Source: Roseofilum casamattae BLCC-M143 (GTDB lineage Bacteria; Cyanobacteriota; Cyanobacteriia; Cyanobacteriales; Desertifilaceae). Taken from it: a stretch of DNA of 64,000 bases. Below are positions 47,293-58,283 of the stretch, one piece after another. Within the stretch, counting starts at the first letter, position 1. Each line of letters begins with the position of its first letter. The DNA is taken from the NCBI RefSeq assembly GCF_030068455.1, contig NZ_JAQOSQ010000001.1, forward strand, positions 1 through 64,000, in the 5' to 3' direction. The translations under genes were made by a program, and so were the position numbers. The notes under the pieces were generated by a model. The model made no database searches, was not told the DNA's origin, and saw only the letters and a program-made list of their open reading frames with translations.

Positions 47293-48372
47293 TTAAGCAA
47301 TGAGTGAGGTTTGCGGGCGAGCAAAAATCATGCGACCTGCTGAAGTTTGCAGTGCTCCAGTGACCACGACATGTAACTCCACCCCAATGTACTGACCGCC
47401 TTCTTCCACCACAACCATAGTGCCATCATCTAAATATCCCACCCCTTGCTCGGGTTCTCGCCCTTGTTTGATAATCTTCAAATCCAGATCGTCTCCAGGT
47501 AAATACGCCGGTCGCATCGCTTGAGCGAGATCGTTAATATTGAGTACGGAAACTTCTTGCAAACTGGCCACCTGATTCAGATTGTAATCATTAGTGAGTA
47601 ACGTACCGCTAATATCTTGAGCTAAATGGACTAGCTTGGCATCAACCGTAGATACATCTTCGTAGTCTGCTGGATGAATCGCAATTTTTTGCGGATACTT
47701 CTCGCGAATGCGATTGAGAATTTCCAGTCCTCGGCGGCCGCGAATTCTCTTTTGATCGTTGCCAGCATCTGCTACTAACTGTAACTCTTGCAAGACAAAC
47801 TGAGGAACTAAAAGCTGCCCTTCAATAAACCCAGTAGCTAATAATTCTTCCAAACGACCGTCAATAATGCAACTAGTATCGATGACTTTGGTTGTGGCGG
47901 GTTTTAAGGTACCTTCAGCCACGAGTAAAGTATCGATACTATTGGGATCGATCAGTCGCAAAAACGAGCGACCGTGGGTATCTGCCAGAGAAATGCCAGA
48001 AACGGCAAAGATAACACTGGCTAAAATGGCCACCAGAGGTTTGATAAATGCAAATTCTGGCGGAATTGGAAGCAAGAAAATGGGTGCTAGGAGGAGGTTG
48101 GCAACGAGGAGGCCGACCACTAAACCAATCGATCGCGTCAGCAATACCTCAACTGGCATTTGTCGGACTTGAGCCTCAATTCGCCGATAAGAGGTTTGGG
48201 CAAATAATCCGACAGCGCCCATAATTAGGGCAGAGAATCCAGCAGTGACCGATCGCAACCCATCTTGGTTACTTACTTGTTCTAAAGCGCTGCTCGGAAG
48301 CATTTCCACGCCGTAGAAACCGATCCCAATTCCTGCTATGATGAATGAAAGAATGATAACTGTGTCAAGCAT
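47293..48372 (-). CDS. Membrane-anchored PIN-TRAM protein (YacL-like)
   Basis: 359 residues. Four or so membrane helices (about 1-135) are followed by a PIN nuclease-like domain from about 160 (VIDTSCIIDGR, then LTNDYNLNQVA) and a C-terminal TRAM RNA-binding domain (about 300-359). The layout is that of Bacillus YacL. Family function is unclear; an RNA-processing role is inferred from PIN and TRAM. Convergent with the RNase D gene. Confidence 0.9.
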   Translation of the reverse strand: MLDTVIILSFIIAGIGIGFYGVEMLPSSALEQVSNQDGLRSVTAGFSALIMGAVGLFAQTSYRRIEAQVRQMPVEVLLTRSIGLVVGLLVANLLLAPIFLLPIPPEFAFIKPLVAILASVIFAVSGISLADTHGRSFLRLIDPNSIDTLLVAEGTLKPATTKVIDTSCIIDGRLEELLATGFIEGQLLVPQFVLQELQLVADAGNDQKRIRGRRGLEILNRIREKYPQKIAIHPADYEDVSTVDAKLVHLAQDISGTLLTNDYNLNQVASLQEVSVLNINDLAQAMRPAYLPGDDLDLKIIKQGREPEQGVGYLDDGTMVVVEEGGQYIGVELHVVVTGALQTSAGRMIFARPQTSLIA

Positions 48373-48998
48373 AAGAGTTGACCTGCTGTTGAATGAATGA
48401 GATGAAGGTGGAAGCGATCGCAGAGTACCAACGATCTAATTCCAAGGGAAAGAGTTACATCAAGCCAAAGGATTCTTCCTTCAACCCATCTTCAGGACTG
48501 GGCAGAAGGCTTTTACCTCGCCCCACTTCTCAATTAGACAATTCTTTGTCGTGGATACATCCCATGTTACCATCAATTGCTCTATTGCTATTCAATAGCA
48601 ATGACTCCATCTTTAGAGCCTATTTATAAAGAAAATGTAAAGTTCCTGGCTAGCAAGCTTTGTAGCCAATGTTTCCCGATTTCAACTCACAACCTCTTCT
48701 TGGGGCTTGAAATCACCTAATAGCAATGGGTTGTGGGTCTTAAGGTTTATTTTATAAATACACTCTAATATATCAAGGCTTATAGGATGGTTGTCGCCCC
48801 TTCAGAATTGCTTGTTCGCTGACTGTTCTTATGAGAGTTTCGTTTCAACTCTTGTGGGAACTAATTGCAGTTACAATCTTGTGATCGAAGCACCCGAACT
48901 GCTAAGATCGCATCAGTGAATAATTGTTGGGCATAGTTTGGATAGAACTGCCTACTCAATTATCTCCGATCGTCTAATCAAATCTGGGAGATATGCAG
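48373..48998. other. Long intergenic region
   Basis: About 625 bases with no believable gene. A 78-codon plus-strand frame from 48393 lacks family features. It lies upstream of the exported protein run and divergent from the PIN-TRAM gene, so promoters for both are expected; I could not locate them. Confidence 0.55.
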
Positions 48999-49583
48999 AT
49001 GTTGTCTAAGTCTTTGGGAGTTCTAGCTGGTGCAGCTTTGTTGACCGGTTTAGGAGCTGTTATTAGCCAACCGAGTTACGCTCAAACAGTTCGGTTTAGC
49101 TGTGTGATGAGTGCGGGTTTACCGACAACAATTGCCACGAATACAATCAACGGTAATAGCATTGCTGTGGTTCGCTGGTACTCCGAGTATTTTGCGGCTT
49201 CAGGGTACGATCCGGTGACGCGCTGCCAACAAGTTTCCGGACGGTTTCAATCAGCTCGTGATAGCGGACGACTCGACTATATCACAGCAGGTATTGTCAA
49301 CGGGTTACCTGTAGTGTGTGCGACAACAGCAGGAGGGCGGTGCAACGGCTCCAATGTTTTATTCACGCTGAAACCCGGTCAGAATGCGGCGGATAGACTG
49401 CAAAGACTCTTTGACGTTCGTGACTTGGGTGCAGGTCCTCTATATGAAAGTGGAGGGCGTCCTTATATTGATGTTGCCAAACTGTTAGCGCCTCTAGAAG
49501 CTCAGGCGGACTCGGGAACAACTCTGCCAAGCGTTGGAGGAGAAGTGCAACCGGCAACACCAGCTCCAGGTGGTAACTTTTAG
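48999..49583 (+). CDS. COP23-domain exported protein
   Basis: About 194 residues. A signal peptide ends near SYAQ (about residue 29). VRFSCVMSAGLPTTIAT and the four Cys spaced through the domain match the COP23 family, described from a circadian oscillating protein of Cyanothece. The role is unknown. Of two in-frame ATGs, 48999 is better spaced from GGGAG than 48993. It heads a run of exported proteins. Confidence 0.85.
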   Translation: MLSKSLGVLAGAALLTGLGAVISQPSYAQTVRFSCVMSAGLPTTIATNTINGNSIAVVRWYSEYFAASGYDPVTRCQQVSGRFQSARDSGRLDYITAGIVNGLPVVCATTAGGRCNGSNVLFTLKPGQNAADRLQRLFDVRDLGAGPLYESGGRPYIDVAKLLAPLEAQADSGTTLPSVGGEVQPATPAPGGNF

Positions 49584-49633
49584 TCTCTAGATTGCTTAAG
49601 CTAATATTAGCTTTTTGTTGAGAACAAAATGAG

Positions 49634-50668
49634 ATGAACTTTAGGTTACTAACTTCAATAGCTTGTGCTGGCGTACTCTTAACCGGATCGTCAGCACAGG
49701 TTGTGTATGCCCAAGTTGTACCATCACCAGATGCCATTTTGATAGAGGGACAGCACAATGCGCGATCGCCTCTATCGGTAGCACAACTTCAAAGTACGGC
49801 GCGTTCGATTACGGTGAAAGTTGCATCCGGGCAATCGTGGGGTTCTGGGATTTTAATCGAGCAACAAGGCTCGACTTATACAGTTCTGACCAACGAACAC
49901 GTTCTGCGGTTGGGGAACAGTTACCAGATCTCTACCCCAGATGGAAGAGTGTATCCCGCGCAAGTGCAGTCTGTCGGTCAGTTCGGAGGGGACGATCTGG
50001 CTCTGTTGCAGTTTAATAGCGCTCAACGTTATCCCGTTGCGACTTTAGCCTCAGCATCGGCCATTGCTTTAGGAGAGGCAACTTACGCCTCCGGGTTTCC
50101 AGCCGATCGCAAAGAGTTTACGTTTACCACCGGTCGAGTTTCCTACCTGTTGCCTCAACCGTTCAAGCTAGGGTATCAACTGGGGTATAGCAATGACATT
50201 TTTAAGGGGATGAGTGGAGGGCCTGTCCTGAACCGCTATGGTGAGGTAGTCGGAATTAATGGCAAGCACAAATATCCGCTCTGGGGAAATACTTATATTT
50301 TTAAAGATAATTCCACCCCAACGGCGGCAGTTAGAAAGGAAATGGATGCTTCGAGTTGGGCAATTCCGATCCAAACCTTTTTAAGGTATGCTCCAGAATT
50401 TACCACTCTCGCCCACTCGAACGCTCCTTTTCCCGGCAATTCCACTCCCATTTCAATCGAACGCAATACTCCAGCGATCGCAACTCCAACCGAATCGACT
50501 CCCGATCCGGCGATCGCTGGTTCTTCGGACTGGGGAGAGATGTCGAGTTCAACTCCAGTCCAACCGAATTCCAACCCAGCGATCGCTGATGCTCCAGTCT
50601 CGGGAACGGTGGAAGAGATGCCGAGTAACCCCGCTAATCGTCCCCCCCGTCCCGGTTCGTTCTGGTAA
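49634..50668 (+). CDS. Exported trypsin-like S1C serine protease
   Basis: 344 residues. The signal peptide is cleaved after about residue 26 (VYAQ). The catalytic triad is visible: His89 (TNEHV), Asp121 (GDDLALL) and Ser194 (KGMSGGPV). No PDZ domain is present. A tail of about 100 residues rich in Pro, Ser, Thr and Ala follows from residue 245. It lies 50 bases after the COP23 gene on the same strand. Likely acts in the periplasm or outside the cell. Confidence 0.88.
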   Translation: MNFRLLTSIACAGVLLTGSSAQVVYAQVVPSPDAILIEGQHNARSPLSVAQLQSTARSITVKVASGQSWGSGILIEQQGSTYTVLTNEHVLRLGNSYQISTPDGRVYPAQVQSVGQFGGDDLALLQFNSAQRYPVATLASASAIALGEATYASGFPADRKEFTFTTGRVSYLLPQPFKLGYQLGYSNDIFKGMSGGPVLNRYGEVVGINGKHKYPLWGNTYIFKDNSTPTAAVRKEMDASSWAIPIQTFLRYAPEFTTLAHSNAPFPGNSTPISIERNTPAIATPTESTPDPAIAGSSDWGEMSSSTPVQPNSNPAIADAPVSGTVEEMPSNPANRPPRPGSFW

Positions 50669-50713
50669 CAGAAGCATCCAACTGTCCGCAAATTAAATAA
50701 CTAAGGAATTAGC

Positions 50714-51811
50714 ATGAGAGTATATCAACCCCTTCTGGCCAGTGGTTTAGTCGGTGTCGTTGTCGCGATGACGGCTCCATCGGCAAATGCCAATGCCTTG
50801 CTTCCCACTCAAGTGGCAGAGATTGCTAGAACCACTGTGGTGCAAATTCAACCCACTATCGCTGCACCCGGCTCGGGGGTTGTCATTGGGCGCTATCGGC
50901 AACGAGGTCGTAATGTTTATGTGGTGCTCACGGCAGCTCATGTGGTTCAACATTCCGACGATATTTATAACATCATTACGCCCTTACCCCGTGATGGCTC
51001 GAAACGGCGGCAGAAAATTGCCATTCGACCGCGCGATATTCAAAAGTTACCCGACCTGGATTTAGCCATTGTGCGGTTTCGGAGCGATCGCGACTACGAC
51101 ACGGCGACCTTAGGCGATTCTGACTTTACCACGGAAGGGGCTGGGGTTTATATCGCTGGTTTTCCCAATCCGGGGGAAGCCATTCGGCGGCGAGTCTTTC
51201 AGTTTACCTCCTCTCTGGTTTCCTCCCGCTTAGACCAAGAAATCCTGGTGGAAGGGGAAGAAGAAGACGGTCCCTTACCGGGGGGATATGCGATCGTCTA
51301 TACCAACGTGACCCGTGCGGGCATGAGTGGCGGCCCGGTGTTCGATGTTGCCGGCCGCGTGATTGGGATTCACGGCATGGGCGATGCGGAACGAATCGTC
51401 GGCACCGATCCCAATGCCAAACCCGGACAGGAAGCACGAGCCTCGAGAACGGTAAATATTAAAACCGGATTTAATCTAGGCATTCCCATTCGCGCCTTTC
51501 TTGAAGCCATGCCCAATGCTCGGCGCACTCTGTCCCTCAGTTTTGACCGTTCCGCACCCGGCATTCTACCGGGGGGAGGACTCATTGCCACGCGAGGCGG
51601 GCAAAATGAACCGGTAACCAACATTGTGGAAGAAGAAGACCCCACCGAAGATATCGTGGTTGAAGTTTCCGAGCCTGTAGAACCAGAAACTCCCGCTCAA
51701 CCGCAAGCCACGCCGGAACCTGTCGAATCTCCCCAACCAGTTCCACAAGTCTCGCCCGTGCCTGTAGAACCCCAGCGTCCCCCTGCAAACAACAGCGGGC
51801 CCTTTTTCTAA
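50714..51811 (+). CDS. Exported trypsin-like S1C serine protease, second copy
   Basis: 365 residues with a signal peptide ending near ANA (about residue 26). The triad is His76 (TAAHVV), Asp116 (DLDLAIV) and Ser205 (RAGMSGGPV). A tail of 80 residues rich in Pro, Glu and Val follows. AAGGAAT precedes the ATG. It is 45 bases after the first S1C gene. The two are paralogues by fold but differ widely in sequence. Confidence 0.9.
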   Translation: MRVYQPLLASGLVGVVVAMTAPSANANALLPTQVAEIARTTVVQIQPTIAAPGSGVVIGRYRQRGRNVYVVLTAAHVVQHSDDIYNIITPLPRDGSKRRQKIAIRPRDIQKLPDLDLAIVRFRSDRDYDTATLGDSDFTTEGAGVYIAGFPNPGEAIRRRVFQFTSSLVSSRLDQEILVEGEEEDGPLPGGYAIVYTNVTRAGMSGGPVFDVAGRVIGIHGMGDAERIVGTDPNAKPGQEARASRTVNIKTGFNLGIPIRAFLEAMPNARRTLSLSFDRSAPGILPGGGLIATRGGQNEPVTNIVEEEDPTEDIVVEVSEPVEPETPAQPQATPEPVESPQPVPQVSPVPVEPQRPPANNSGPFF

Positions 51812-51820
51812 GTCTAGTAG

Positions 51821-51843
51821 GGTGGGCAGCGTCAGTGCTCACC
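51821..51843. repeat. Hairpin repeat after the protease gene
   Basis: GGTGGGCA pairs with TGCTCACC (one G-U) around a seven-base loop. It matches the widespread cyanobacterial GTAGGGTGGGCA-type palindrome and may act as a transcript end. Confidence 0.55.
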
Positions 51844-51905
51844 TACCAACTTGAGTACGATCGAGAAATTCTCAGATATTAATGTAGCGATCGCAGAGTA
51901 AACCA

Positions 51906-52196
51906 ATGCAAGCAATCTTGTTAAGCAGTGAAGAAGTTGCCAAACGTGCCTACCGAATTTACGAAAGTGAAATTCGTCAACAGGTTGAGACCGCAGAGAA
52001 TATTGGCAAAATGGTCATCATCAATATTGAGACCGGTGACTATGAGGTTGATGAAACCGGACTGCGAGCTGCGAAAAACCTTCAGGCAAAGTCACCATAT
52101 GCAAGACTGTTTGGCATCTGCATCGGCTATAATGTAGCGGCTTCTTTCGGCGGCGTGATGGAGCAAGTAGGCAGTGATTTCCGGTATTGTGACTGA
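51906..52196 (+). CDS. Small protein paired with a retropepsin-like protease
   Basis: 96 residues. The N-terminus (SSEEVAKRAYRIYESEIRQQVE) is helical, then MVIINIETGDYEVDETG is a beta segment, with a glycine-containing C-terminus. Its last 23 bases overlap the next gene. Such small genes are often found directly before clan AA aspartic protease genes in cyanobacteria, which suggests a functional pair. Role unknown. Confidence 0.75.
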   Translation: MQAILLSSEEVAKRAYRIYESEIRQQVETAENIGKMVIINIETGDYEVDETGLRAAKNLQAKSPYARLFGICIGYNVAASFGGVMEQVGSDFRYCD

Positions 52197-52539
52197 CAGA
52201 CATGCGATCGTTTCATTAACCTTTCTTTTGGTCAATGGTGCAACGTTCCCCATCGATTTTGTCATCGATACAGGCTTTACGGATTGCCTGTGCCTCCCGC
52301 CAGAGGCAGTTAATTTGCTCGGGCTTCCGTTTTTGTACAATTTACCTGCAAACCTGGCAGACAACAGTTCGGTCTTTTTGCCTGTCCATCAAGCCACAAT
52401 TGTTTGGGATAGAGCAGAACGAGATGTGCGCGTGTTGGCGACAGGGAGACGGCCATTGATTGGGACTGCACTGCTTGACCAGCAAGAATTAGTCATTCAG
52501 TTTACCGAAAGTGGTTTAGTGACGATCGATGAGTTTTAG
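52174..52539 (+). CDS. Retropepsin-like clan AA aspartic protease
   Basis: 121 residues from a GTG start that overlaps the preceding gene by 23 bases. The catalytic motif FVIDTGFTD (Asp32) and the downstream GTALLDQQELVIQF flap/core region identify a single-domain aspartic protease, which would need to dimerise. A target cannot be deduced; processing of its partner protein is one possibility. Confidence 0.85.
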   Translation: MISGIVTDRHAIVSLTFLLVNGATFPIDFVIDTGFTDCLCLPPEAVNLLGLPFLYNLPANLADNSSVFLPVHQATIVWDRAERDVRVLATGRRPLIGTALLDQQELVIQFTESGLVTIDEF

Positions 52540-52732
52540 GGACTACTTCATACTAAACTGAGAGCAGTATGTTAGCTATATCCAATCACGAGAACCAATG
52601 ATGTAGCATGTTTCAATCAATCGCGAACCTTGCCTCTTATCCTCCAACCCTTGCTCCCGTGGGAGAGGAATTTAAGGAGAGGGCATTATGTAACCGAATT
52701 TCATATTACTTTTGACTGTTGAGGAGTTTCTC

Positions 52733-55700
52733 ATGCGTGCATACCAATCCGTTGCTTTCCTATCTACCGTTCTCGTCAGCCTTGCTCCTCTACCGAGTTT
52801 GGCGCAACCCATTATTCCCGCAGCGGACGGTACGGGAACGCAAATTACGCCACAAGGCAACCAATTTAACATTCATGGGGGGCAATTGAGCGGAGATGGG
52901 GCAAACTTATTTCATAGTTTCGAGCAATTTGGACTGAACCAAAGTCAAATTGCGAACTTTTTAGCCAACCCGAATCTCGAGAATATTTTAGGTCGCGTGG
53001 TTGGGGGAAATGCCTCGTTTATTGATGGATTGATTCAAGTGACTGGGGGTTCTCCCAATCTGTATTTAATGAATCCGTCGGGGATGGTTTTCGGCCCCAA
53101 TGCTGCGTTAAATTTGCCAGCGGCGTTTAATGCTTCGACGGCGAATGGGATTGGTTTTGGGGAGAATGCTTGGTTTAATGCCACGGGTGACAATAACTAT
53201 AGCGCTCTCTTGGGCAATCCCACCAGTTTTGCTTTCATTACGCCTCAACCGGGAAGCATTGTTAATTTAGGAACTTTAGCGGTTCAACCGGGAGCGGATT
53301 TAACTTTGCTGGGGGGGAGCGTGCTCAGTCCGGGAACCTTATCCGCACCGGAAGGCAACCTCACCGTTGCGGCAGTTCCTGGGGAAAGTTTGGTGCGTCT
53401 GTCGCAAGCGGGAAATCTGTTAAGTCTGGAGTTTCAACCTTTATCGGCCGATAGTGGGATTAATCCGTCCAATGTGCCGATTACCACTCTACCCGGTTTG
53501 TTGACGGGAGGGGGGGTGGCAGAAGGGTTAGCCACTGGAGTTACGGTGGAAAATGGGCAAGTGTATTTAGCCGGTTCTGGCTTTAGCGTGGAAAATGGGG
53601 ATGTTGTCGCGAAAGATGTGAGTGCCGGAAATGCAACTCTGGCTGCTCGTCGGAATTTAACCTTAGTCGAAAGTCGTTTAGAAACGGAAAACCATTTAAC
53701 TTTAAGTGCCGGAAATACGGTGCAAATTCGCGATAGTGTTCGTAATCCTTTTATCGCTCGTGCTGGCGGAGATCTGACCATTGAGGGCAGTCAATTAATC
53801 GATATTTTTGCCCTCAATCATCCGGAAACGCCATTTCAAAGTGGTGGCAATTTAACGTTAATTAGCGATGGTTTGATTTCTGGAGACGCTCATTTTGCTT
53901 CTGGGGGAAATTTCCAGATGCTCGATACCCAAGAACAACCGGGAACCTTTGTCAGTTTCTTCGACCCCATTATCAGTGCTGAGGGTGACGTGACATTTGG
54001 TGATTATACTGGAGTTGCGCTCAAAGTTGAAGCAACCGGAAGTATTACTGGGGGAAACATTCAAATCACAGGGCCGGATACAACTGCTTCGATTCCGACA
54101 AGCGATCCTCATTTTACATTATTAACCACCGAAAGAGCCTTAATTCTGCAAGCCGGAAAAACGTCTTTAGATAATACTCCTCCCAATTTGATTTCAAGTT
54201 TAACCGAAGAAGGAACTACGTTTACTTTAGGAAGTCCAGCTACCAACCCTGGAACAATTCAAGTGGGAGATATTGATACAAGTCATCCAACTATTTCTTT
54301 TGGTGAGGGAGGGTCTGTAATTGTAGAGGCAAGTGGTGATGTTAATACAGGAAACATAGTTACATATGGTACACTTGCTGATGCCGGAGATGTTAGGATT
54401 GTAGCTCAAGGAAGTGTTAGTACAGGTTTGATTAACGCACAGGTTGATGGGAACGATAACAACCTGGGATTCAGTGATAGTAGGAATGGAGGTGACATTC
54501 AAATTAGTAGTGAAGGCAGTATCAATACAGGTTCTTTAACATCTGGATTGCTTGCTAGTACACTTAATGGTGGTAACATCACCCTTGAAGCCCAAGATGA
54601 TATCACTGTAACTCCGAATGATCCCAATATCTCAATCTACACAGGAGGTGTTGTTGCTTTAAGTAGTGGTGATGTTGTCTTGAGAACAACTAACGGTAAT
54701 ATTGAAGCTGGTCGTATAAGTACATTCGCTTTTGAATCTGGAAATGTTGAGATTAGTAGTGGTGGCCTTGTTACTATCAGGGAGATTAGAACAGACTTCA
54801 GTGACGGAAGCGGGAATTTTATTGGACTTGGAACTCCAGCAACAGGAAGTATTGATATTGAAGCTAATGGTGACATTAATATCAATCAAGGTATAACTTC
54901 ATCTATTTTTGAGCCTAATCCTGGAGAAAATGCTGGCAGTAGTGGCTCTGTAACTCTGACCTCTAATAATGGCAATGTCACTATAAATTCCGTATTCACC
55001 AGCTCGATAACTCTATTTGGACAAACTGGTGATGGAGGTTTAGTAGAAGTTAATGCTCCAAATGGGAGTATTGCTATTCTCGATCAAATCCAGTCAAGGT
55101 CATCAGCAGCACAAGGAATCAATGCAACTTCAGGAGATGCTGGCCAAGGTGGCAATGTCACATTAAGAGCTAGAGATGATATTACAATCGATTTAATAGA
55201 TACTCCTTCTTTTAGTAGTTCGGGCGACACTGGTAATGGTGGAGATGTTAGAGTTACCAGCACAGCAGGTGCAATTCGTATGCCTGGTGGTATTTTCACT
55301 ACAGCAAGTGTAATTCGTCTGTTTGGCAGCAATGCGAACTCTCTTTCGACTGGAAATCCAGGAAGGGCAGGGGCAGTAAATCTGAATTCTGCTACAGGAA
55401 TTGATATTACGGGGAGCATATCAGCCGGTTCTTCAACTGCCTCTGGTAATACTGGTGGTGGTAGCCCCATTATTTTGCAAACAACCAATGGCAATGTCAC
55501 TGTAGGTTCTCTAAGCACAGGTTCGCAAAGTTTCTCTGGACAAGTTGGTGATGGAGGTTCAATAGAAGTTAATGCTGAAAGTGGGAGTATTACTATTAAT
55601 GGTGTAATTTCGTCAGGCTCAGTATCAAATTCAGGAGATTCTGGTCAAGGTGGTGATGTCACCTTAAGGGCTAGAGATGATATCGCAACAAGCCACATAT

Positions 55701-57880
55701 ACTCACACTCTCTTTTCGATGAAGCTTTTGCTTTTCCTACAGGTATACCTGGTATGGGTACAGGTGGGAGTGTTACTTTAAGTTCAACGAACGGTAGTAT
55801 TACTTCTCAAGATATTGATACTAGAGGATTGAATGGCGGGAACGTTACCCTAAACTCACAAGGGACGATTGAAGTAGATTCTATTCTAGCTGAAGGGGGA
55901 ACAGGGACTGGGGGCAATGTTAATATAACGACTTCAAACTTTTTTCGTGCTACGGAAACGTTGAACGCCAATCTCGTAGAAGCGAGCATTTCTACTCTAG
56001 GAGATACAGCAAATGGTAATATTATCATCCGTCAAGGAAGGCCGGGTTTAGAAACTCCGTTCATCATTGGTGATGCCAGCACGAATGGTACAGCTAGAGC
56101 CATTATTGGAGGTAGTGACAACCAACTTTCAAGTTCGCCAACCCAAGACATCCTCGGCACGTTTACCCAAGGTAATATCACCATCGAAAACTCGGCAGGT
56201 ACAGCAACGCCGACACCAGCGCCAACGCCAGCACCAACCCCGACACCAGCACCAACACCAGAGCCAGAACTAACACCAGAACCAGAGCCAACACCAGAAC
56301 CAACCCCAGAGCCAGAACTTCCTCCAATACCAGAACCAGAAACAGCACCAATAGTAGAACCGATAATCCCAACGCCAACGCCAGCGCCAACTCCTGCACC
56401 AACACCAACGCCAGCGCCAGCGCCGACACCAGCACCAACCCCAACGCCAGCACCTGTACCCGTGCCTGCGCCGACACCAACCCCTACACCTGCGCCAACC
56501 GTAGAACCTCTGTTGAGCAATGAAAATGAAACTACCATTGCCAGGGATATCGAGGGTGAAAATATACCGACTGAAAACTTACAAGTTGATTTCTCTAACG
56601 CAAACAATCCGACGAGCGCTGCTCTCGATACGGTGGTTGCAGGGTTAGATGAACCCTTGAGCCAACAATTTACGCAAGCATTAGACATTGAAGGTGGCTC
56701 AGCCGTCACCTTAGCGGAAGCAAAAGCGAATTTAGCCAATATCCAAGCCGCCACCGGAGTCAAACCTGCCGTGGTTTATGCTGTGTTCAATCCGCAAACT
56801 ATTCCCGGAGTTGCCAGCGCGAAAACCTTAATCCCCCGCGACAGCGACGAACTCGAACTGGTGATGATTACCGCAGAAGGAGAACCCATGCAGAAAAAGG
56901 TTCCCGGTGCCACTCGAGCCAAAGTCCTGCAACTGGCGAACCGATTCTATCAACAAGTATCCGACCCCAGTCAACTGGGTAGCAACGCTTACTTAAATTC
57001 CGCTCGAGAACTCTACGAACTGCTGATTGCACCCATTGAAGCAGAATTGCAAGGGCAAGGTATCGAAAATATTGCCTTTGCCATGGATGTGGGTTTGCGC
57101 CTAACTCCCTTAGCAGCGCTCCACGACGGCGAGCAGTTCCTCGTAGAAAAATACAACGTCGGGTTAATTCCCAGCTTGTCCCTCACCAGTACCGAGTATG
57201 TGGATATCAAAACCGCACCGGTGTTAGCTATGGGAGCGTCCCAGTTTCCCTCCGCGCAAGGTCAATCTCCTTTACCCGCTGCTGGGATTGAAGTCAAACA
57301 TATCACCGAGGAATTGCGTGAAGGTCGAGTCCTGCTCAATGAAGAGTTTACCTTAGATAACGTGCGCTCTCAACGGGAACAATACTCTATCGTCCATCTC
57401 GCCACTCACGCCGACTTCAAACCGGGAGATTTGAACAATACCTACATTCAGTTATGGGACGAAAAACTCGGGTTTAATGAGTTGCGCCAACTGCAACTGG
57501 ATAGTCCCTCCGTAGAATTAATGGTACTTTCCGCCTGTCGCAGTGCTTTTGGCGACGCACAAGCCGAACTGGGTTTTGCCGGGTTAGCGGTGCAAGCGGG
57601 AGTAAAAACAGCCGTGGCCAGTCTCTGGTATGTCGGCGATACGGGAACCCTGGGCTTAATGAGCGAGTTTTACCGCCAACTGACGACTGCTCCGATTAAA
57701 GCCGAAGCCATGCGCCAAGCACAACTGGCCATGATTCAAGGAAATGTGCGCGCGGAAAATGGGCAAATTGTCACGCCGGAAGGTAATATACCCCTGCCTT
57801 CTTCGGCAACTGGCGTGCAAGAAGATTTATCCCATCCCTTCTATTGGGCAGCGTTTACGATGATTGGCAGTCCTTGGTAA
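52733..57880 (+). CDS. Two-partner-secretion exoprotein (TpsA) with C-terminal CHAT protease domain
   Basis: 1715 residues from the ATG at 52733; GAGGAG lies six bases upstream, so the upstream frame to 52712 is excluded. A signal peptide ends near SLAQ (residue 24). The TPS domain with the haemagglutinin fold spans about 25-250 ([16 protein letters not shown]). A Gly/Ser/Thr-rich beta-helix follows to about 1150, then a Pro-Thr-Ala linker (about 1160-1260). The C-terminal part holds a CHAT caspase-like domain with catalytic His1559 (HLATHADF) and Cys1602 ([10 protein letters not shown]). Expected to be exported by the convergent TpsB. I found no GCGATCGC in this 5.1-kb gene, unlike its neighbours. 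Confidence 0.9.
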   Translation: MRAYQSVAFLSTVLVSLAPLPSLAQPIIPAADGTGTQITPQGNQFNIHGGQLSGDGANLFHSFEQFGLNQSQIANFLANPNLENILGRVVGGNASFIDGLIQVTGGSPNLYLMNPSGMVFGPNAALNLPAAFNASTANGIGFGENAWFNATGDNNYSALLGNPTSFAFITPQPGSIVNLGTLAVQPGADLTLLGGSVLSPGTLSAPEGNLTVAAVPGESLVRLSQAGNLLSLEFQPLSADSGINPSNVPITTLPGLLTGGGVAEGLATGVTVENGQVYLAGSGFSVENGDVVAKDVSAGNATLAARRNLTLVESRLETENHLTLSAGNTVQIRDSVRNPFIARAGGDLTIEGSQLIDIFALNHPETPFQSGGNLTLISDGLISGDAHFASGGNFQMLDTQEQPGTFVSFFDPIISAEGDVTFGDYTGVALKVEATGSITGGNIQITGPDTTASIPTSDPHFTLLTTERALILQAGKTSLDNTPPNLISSLTEEGTTFTLGSPATNPGTIQVGDIDTSHPTISFGEGGSVIVEASGDVNTGNIVTYGTLADAGDVRIVAQGSVSTGLINAQVDGNDNNLGFSDSRNGGDIQISSEGSINTGSLTSGLLASTLNGGNITLEAQDDITVTPNDPNISIYTGGVVALSSGDVVLRTTNGNIEAGRISTFAFESGNVEISSGGLVTIREIRTDFSDGSGNFIGLGTPATGSIDIEANGDININQGITSSIFEPNPGENAGSSGSVTLTSNNGNVTINSVFTSSITLFGQTGDGGLVEVNAPNGSIAILDQIQSRSSAAQGINATSGDAGQGGNVTLRARDDITIDLIDTPSFSSSGDTGNGGDVRVTSTAGAIRMPGGIFTTASVIRLFGSNANSLSTGNPGRAGAVNLNSATGIDITGSISAGSSTASGNTGGGSPIILQTTNGNVTVGSLSTGSQSFSGQVGDGGSIEVNAESGSITINGVISSGSVSNSGDSGQGGDVTLRARDDIATSHIYSHSLFDEAFAFPTGIPGMGTGGSVTLSSTNGSITSQDIDTRGLNGGNVTLNSQGTIEVDSILAEGGTGTGGNVNITTSNFFRATETLNANLVEASISTLGDTANGNIIIRQGRPGLETPFIIGDASTNGTARAIIGGSDNQLSSSPTQDILGTFTQGNITIENSAGTATPTPAPTPAPTPTPAPTPEPELTPEPEPTPEPTPEPELPPIPEPETAPIVEPIIPTPTPAPTPAPTPTPAPAPTPAPTPTPAPVPVPAPTPTPTPAPTVEPLLSNENETTIARDIEGENIPTENLQVDFSNANNPTSAALDTVVAGLDEPLSQQFTQALDIEGGSAVTLAEAKANLANIQAATGVKPAVVYAVFNPQTIPGVASAKTLIPRDSDELELVMITAEGEPMQKKVPGATRAKVLQLANRFYQQVSDPSQLGSNAYLNSARELYELLIAPIEAELQGQGIENIAFAMDVGLRLTPLAALHDGEQFLVEKYNVGLIPSLSLTSTEYVDIKTAPVLAMGASQFPSAQGQSPLPAAGIEVKHITEELREGRVLLNEEFTLDNVRSQREQYSIVHLATHADFKPGDLNNTYIQLWDEKLGFNELRQLQLDSPSVELMVLSACRSAFGDAQAELGFAGLAVQAGVKTAVASLWYVGDTGTLGLMSEFYRQLTTAPIKAEAMRQAQLAMIQGNVRAENGQIVTPEGNIPLPSSATGVQEDLSHPFYWAAFTMIGSPW
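56208..56505 (+). repeat. Pro-Thr-Ala coding repeat region
   Basis: Degenerate CCAACACCAGCG-type units encode runs such as [10 protein letters not shown] and PEPTPEPE. It forms the linker between the beta-helix and the CHAT domain of the exoprotein. Confidence 0.85.
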
Positions 57881-57894
57881 ACCATATCAACCCA

Positions 57895-58278
57895 TCATAT
57901 CAACTCAGATTCCATAAAATCTATAAATTCCAAAATATTTCGAGACTGTCCGGGTTCCACATTTGTCTCCGAGCCAAGATGAATATGATGGGGAAAGTTG
58001 GATAAATCGGGAAAATGCTTGACACTATCCCAGCGTTTTCTCAGAACTTGTTTCGATGCATCCATCCATTGGTAACGATAATCTAACGTTAAGAGCTGGT
58101 TATCTTGAAGTGTGAATGATTCAGCAATTTCCAAGAAATCAGTGTTAATTAGGGTCAATCTTGCCCGAAAATAGCCCCGATTGAGTAGAATTCGTTCATC
58201 GATAATCTCAGTAACCGCAATGATTGGACTGCCAGATATTTTTTCCTTAACGTCGGCAATATATTGCTCTAAGCTCAT
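57895..58278 (-). CDS. TumE-family (DUF6516) toxin-like protein
   Basis: 127 residues. The pattern RGYFRARLTLINTDFLEIAESFTL, YRYQWMD and FPHHIH is typical of the TumE/DUF6516 family found in toxin-antitoxin pairs. It starts five bases after the upstream partner gene. It lies inside the TpsA-TpsB locus. Toxicity is inferred from the family. Confidence 0.82.
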   Translation of the reverse strand: MSLEQYIADVKEKISGSPIIAVTEIIDERILLNRGYFRARLTLINTDFLEIAESFTLQDNQLLTLDYRYQWMDASKQVLRKRWDSVKHFPDLSNFPHHIHLGSETNVEPGQSRNILEFIDFMESELI

Positions 58279-58283
58279 AAATA

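Noticed and set aside
56032-56763. Minus-strand Gly/Val/Ala-rich 243-codon frame
   Set aside because: Antisense of the Pro-Thr-Ala repeat of the exoprotein; no signal or family.
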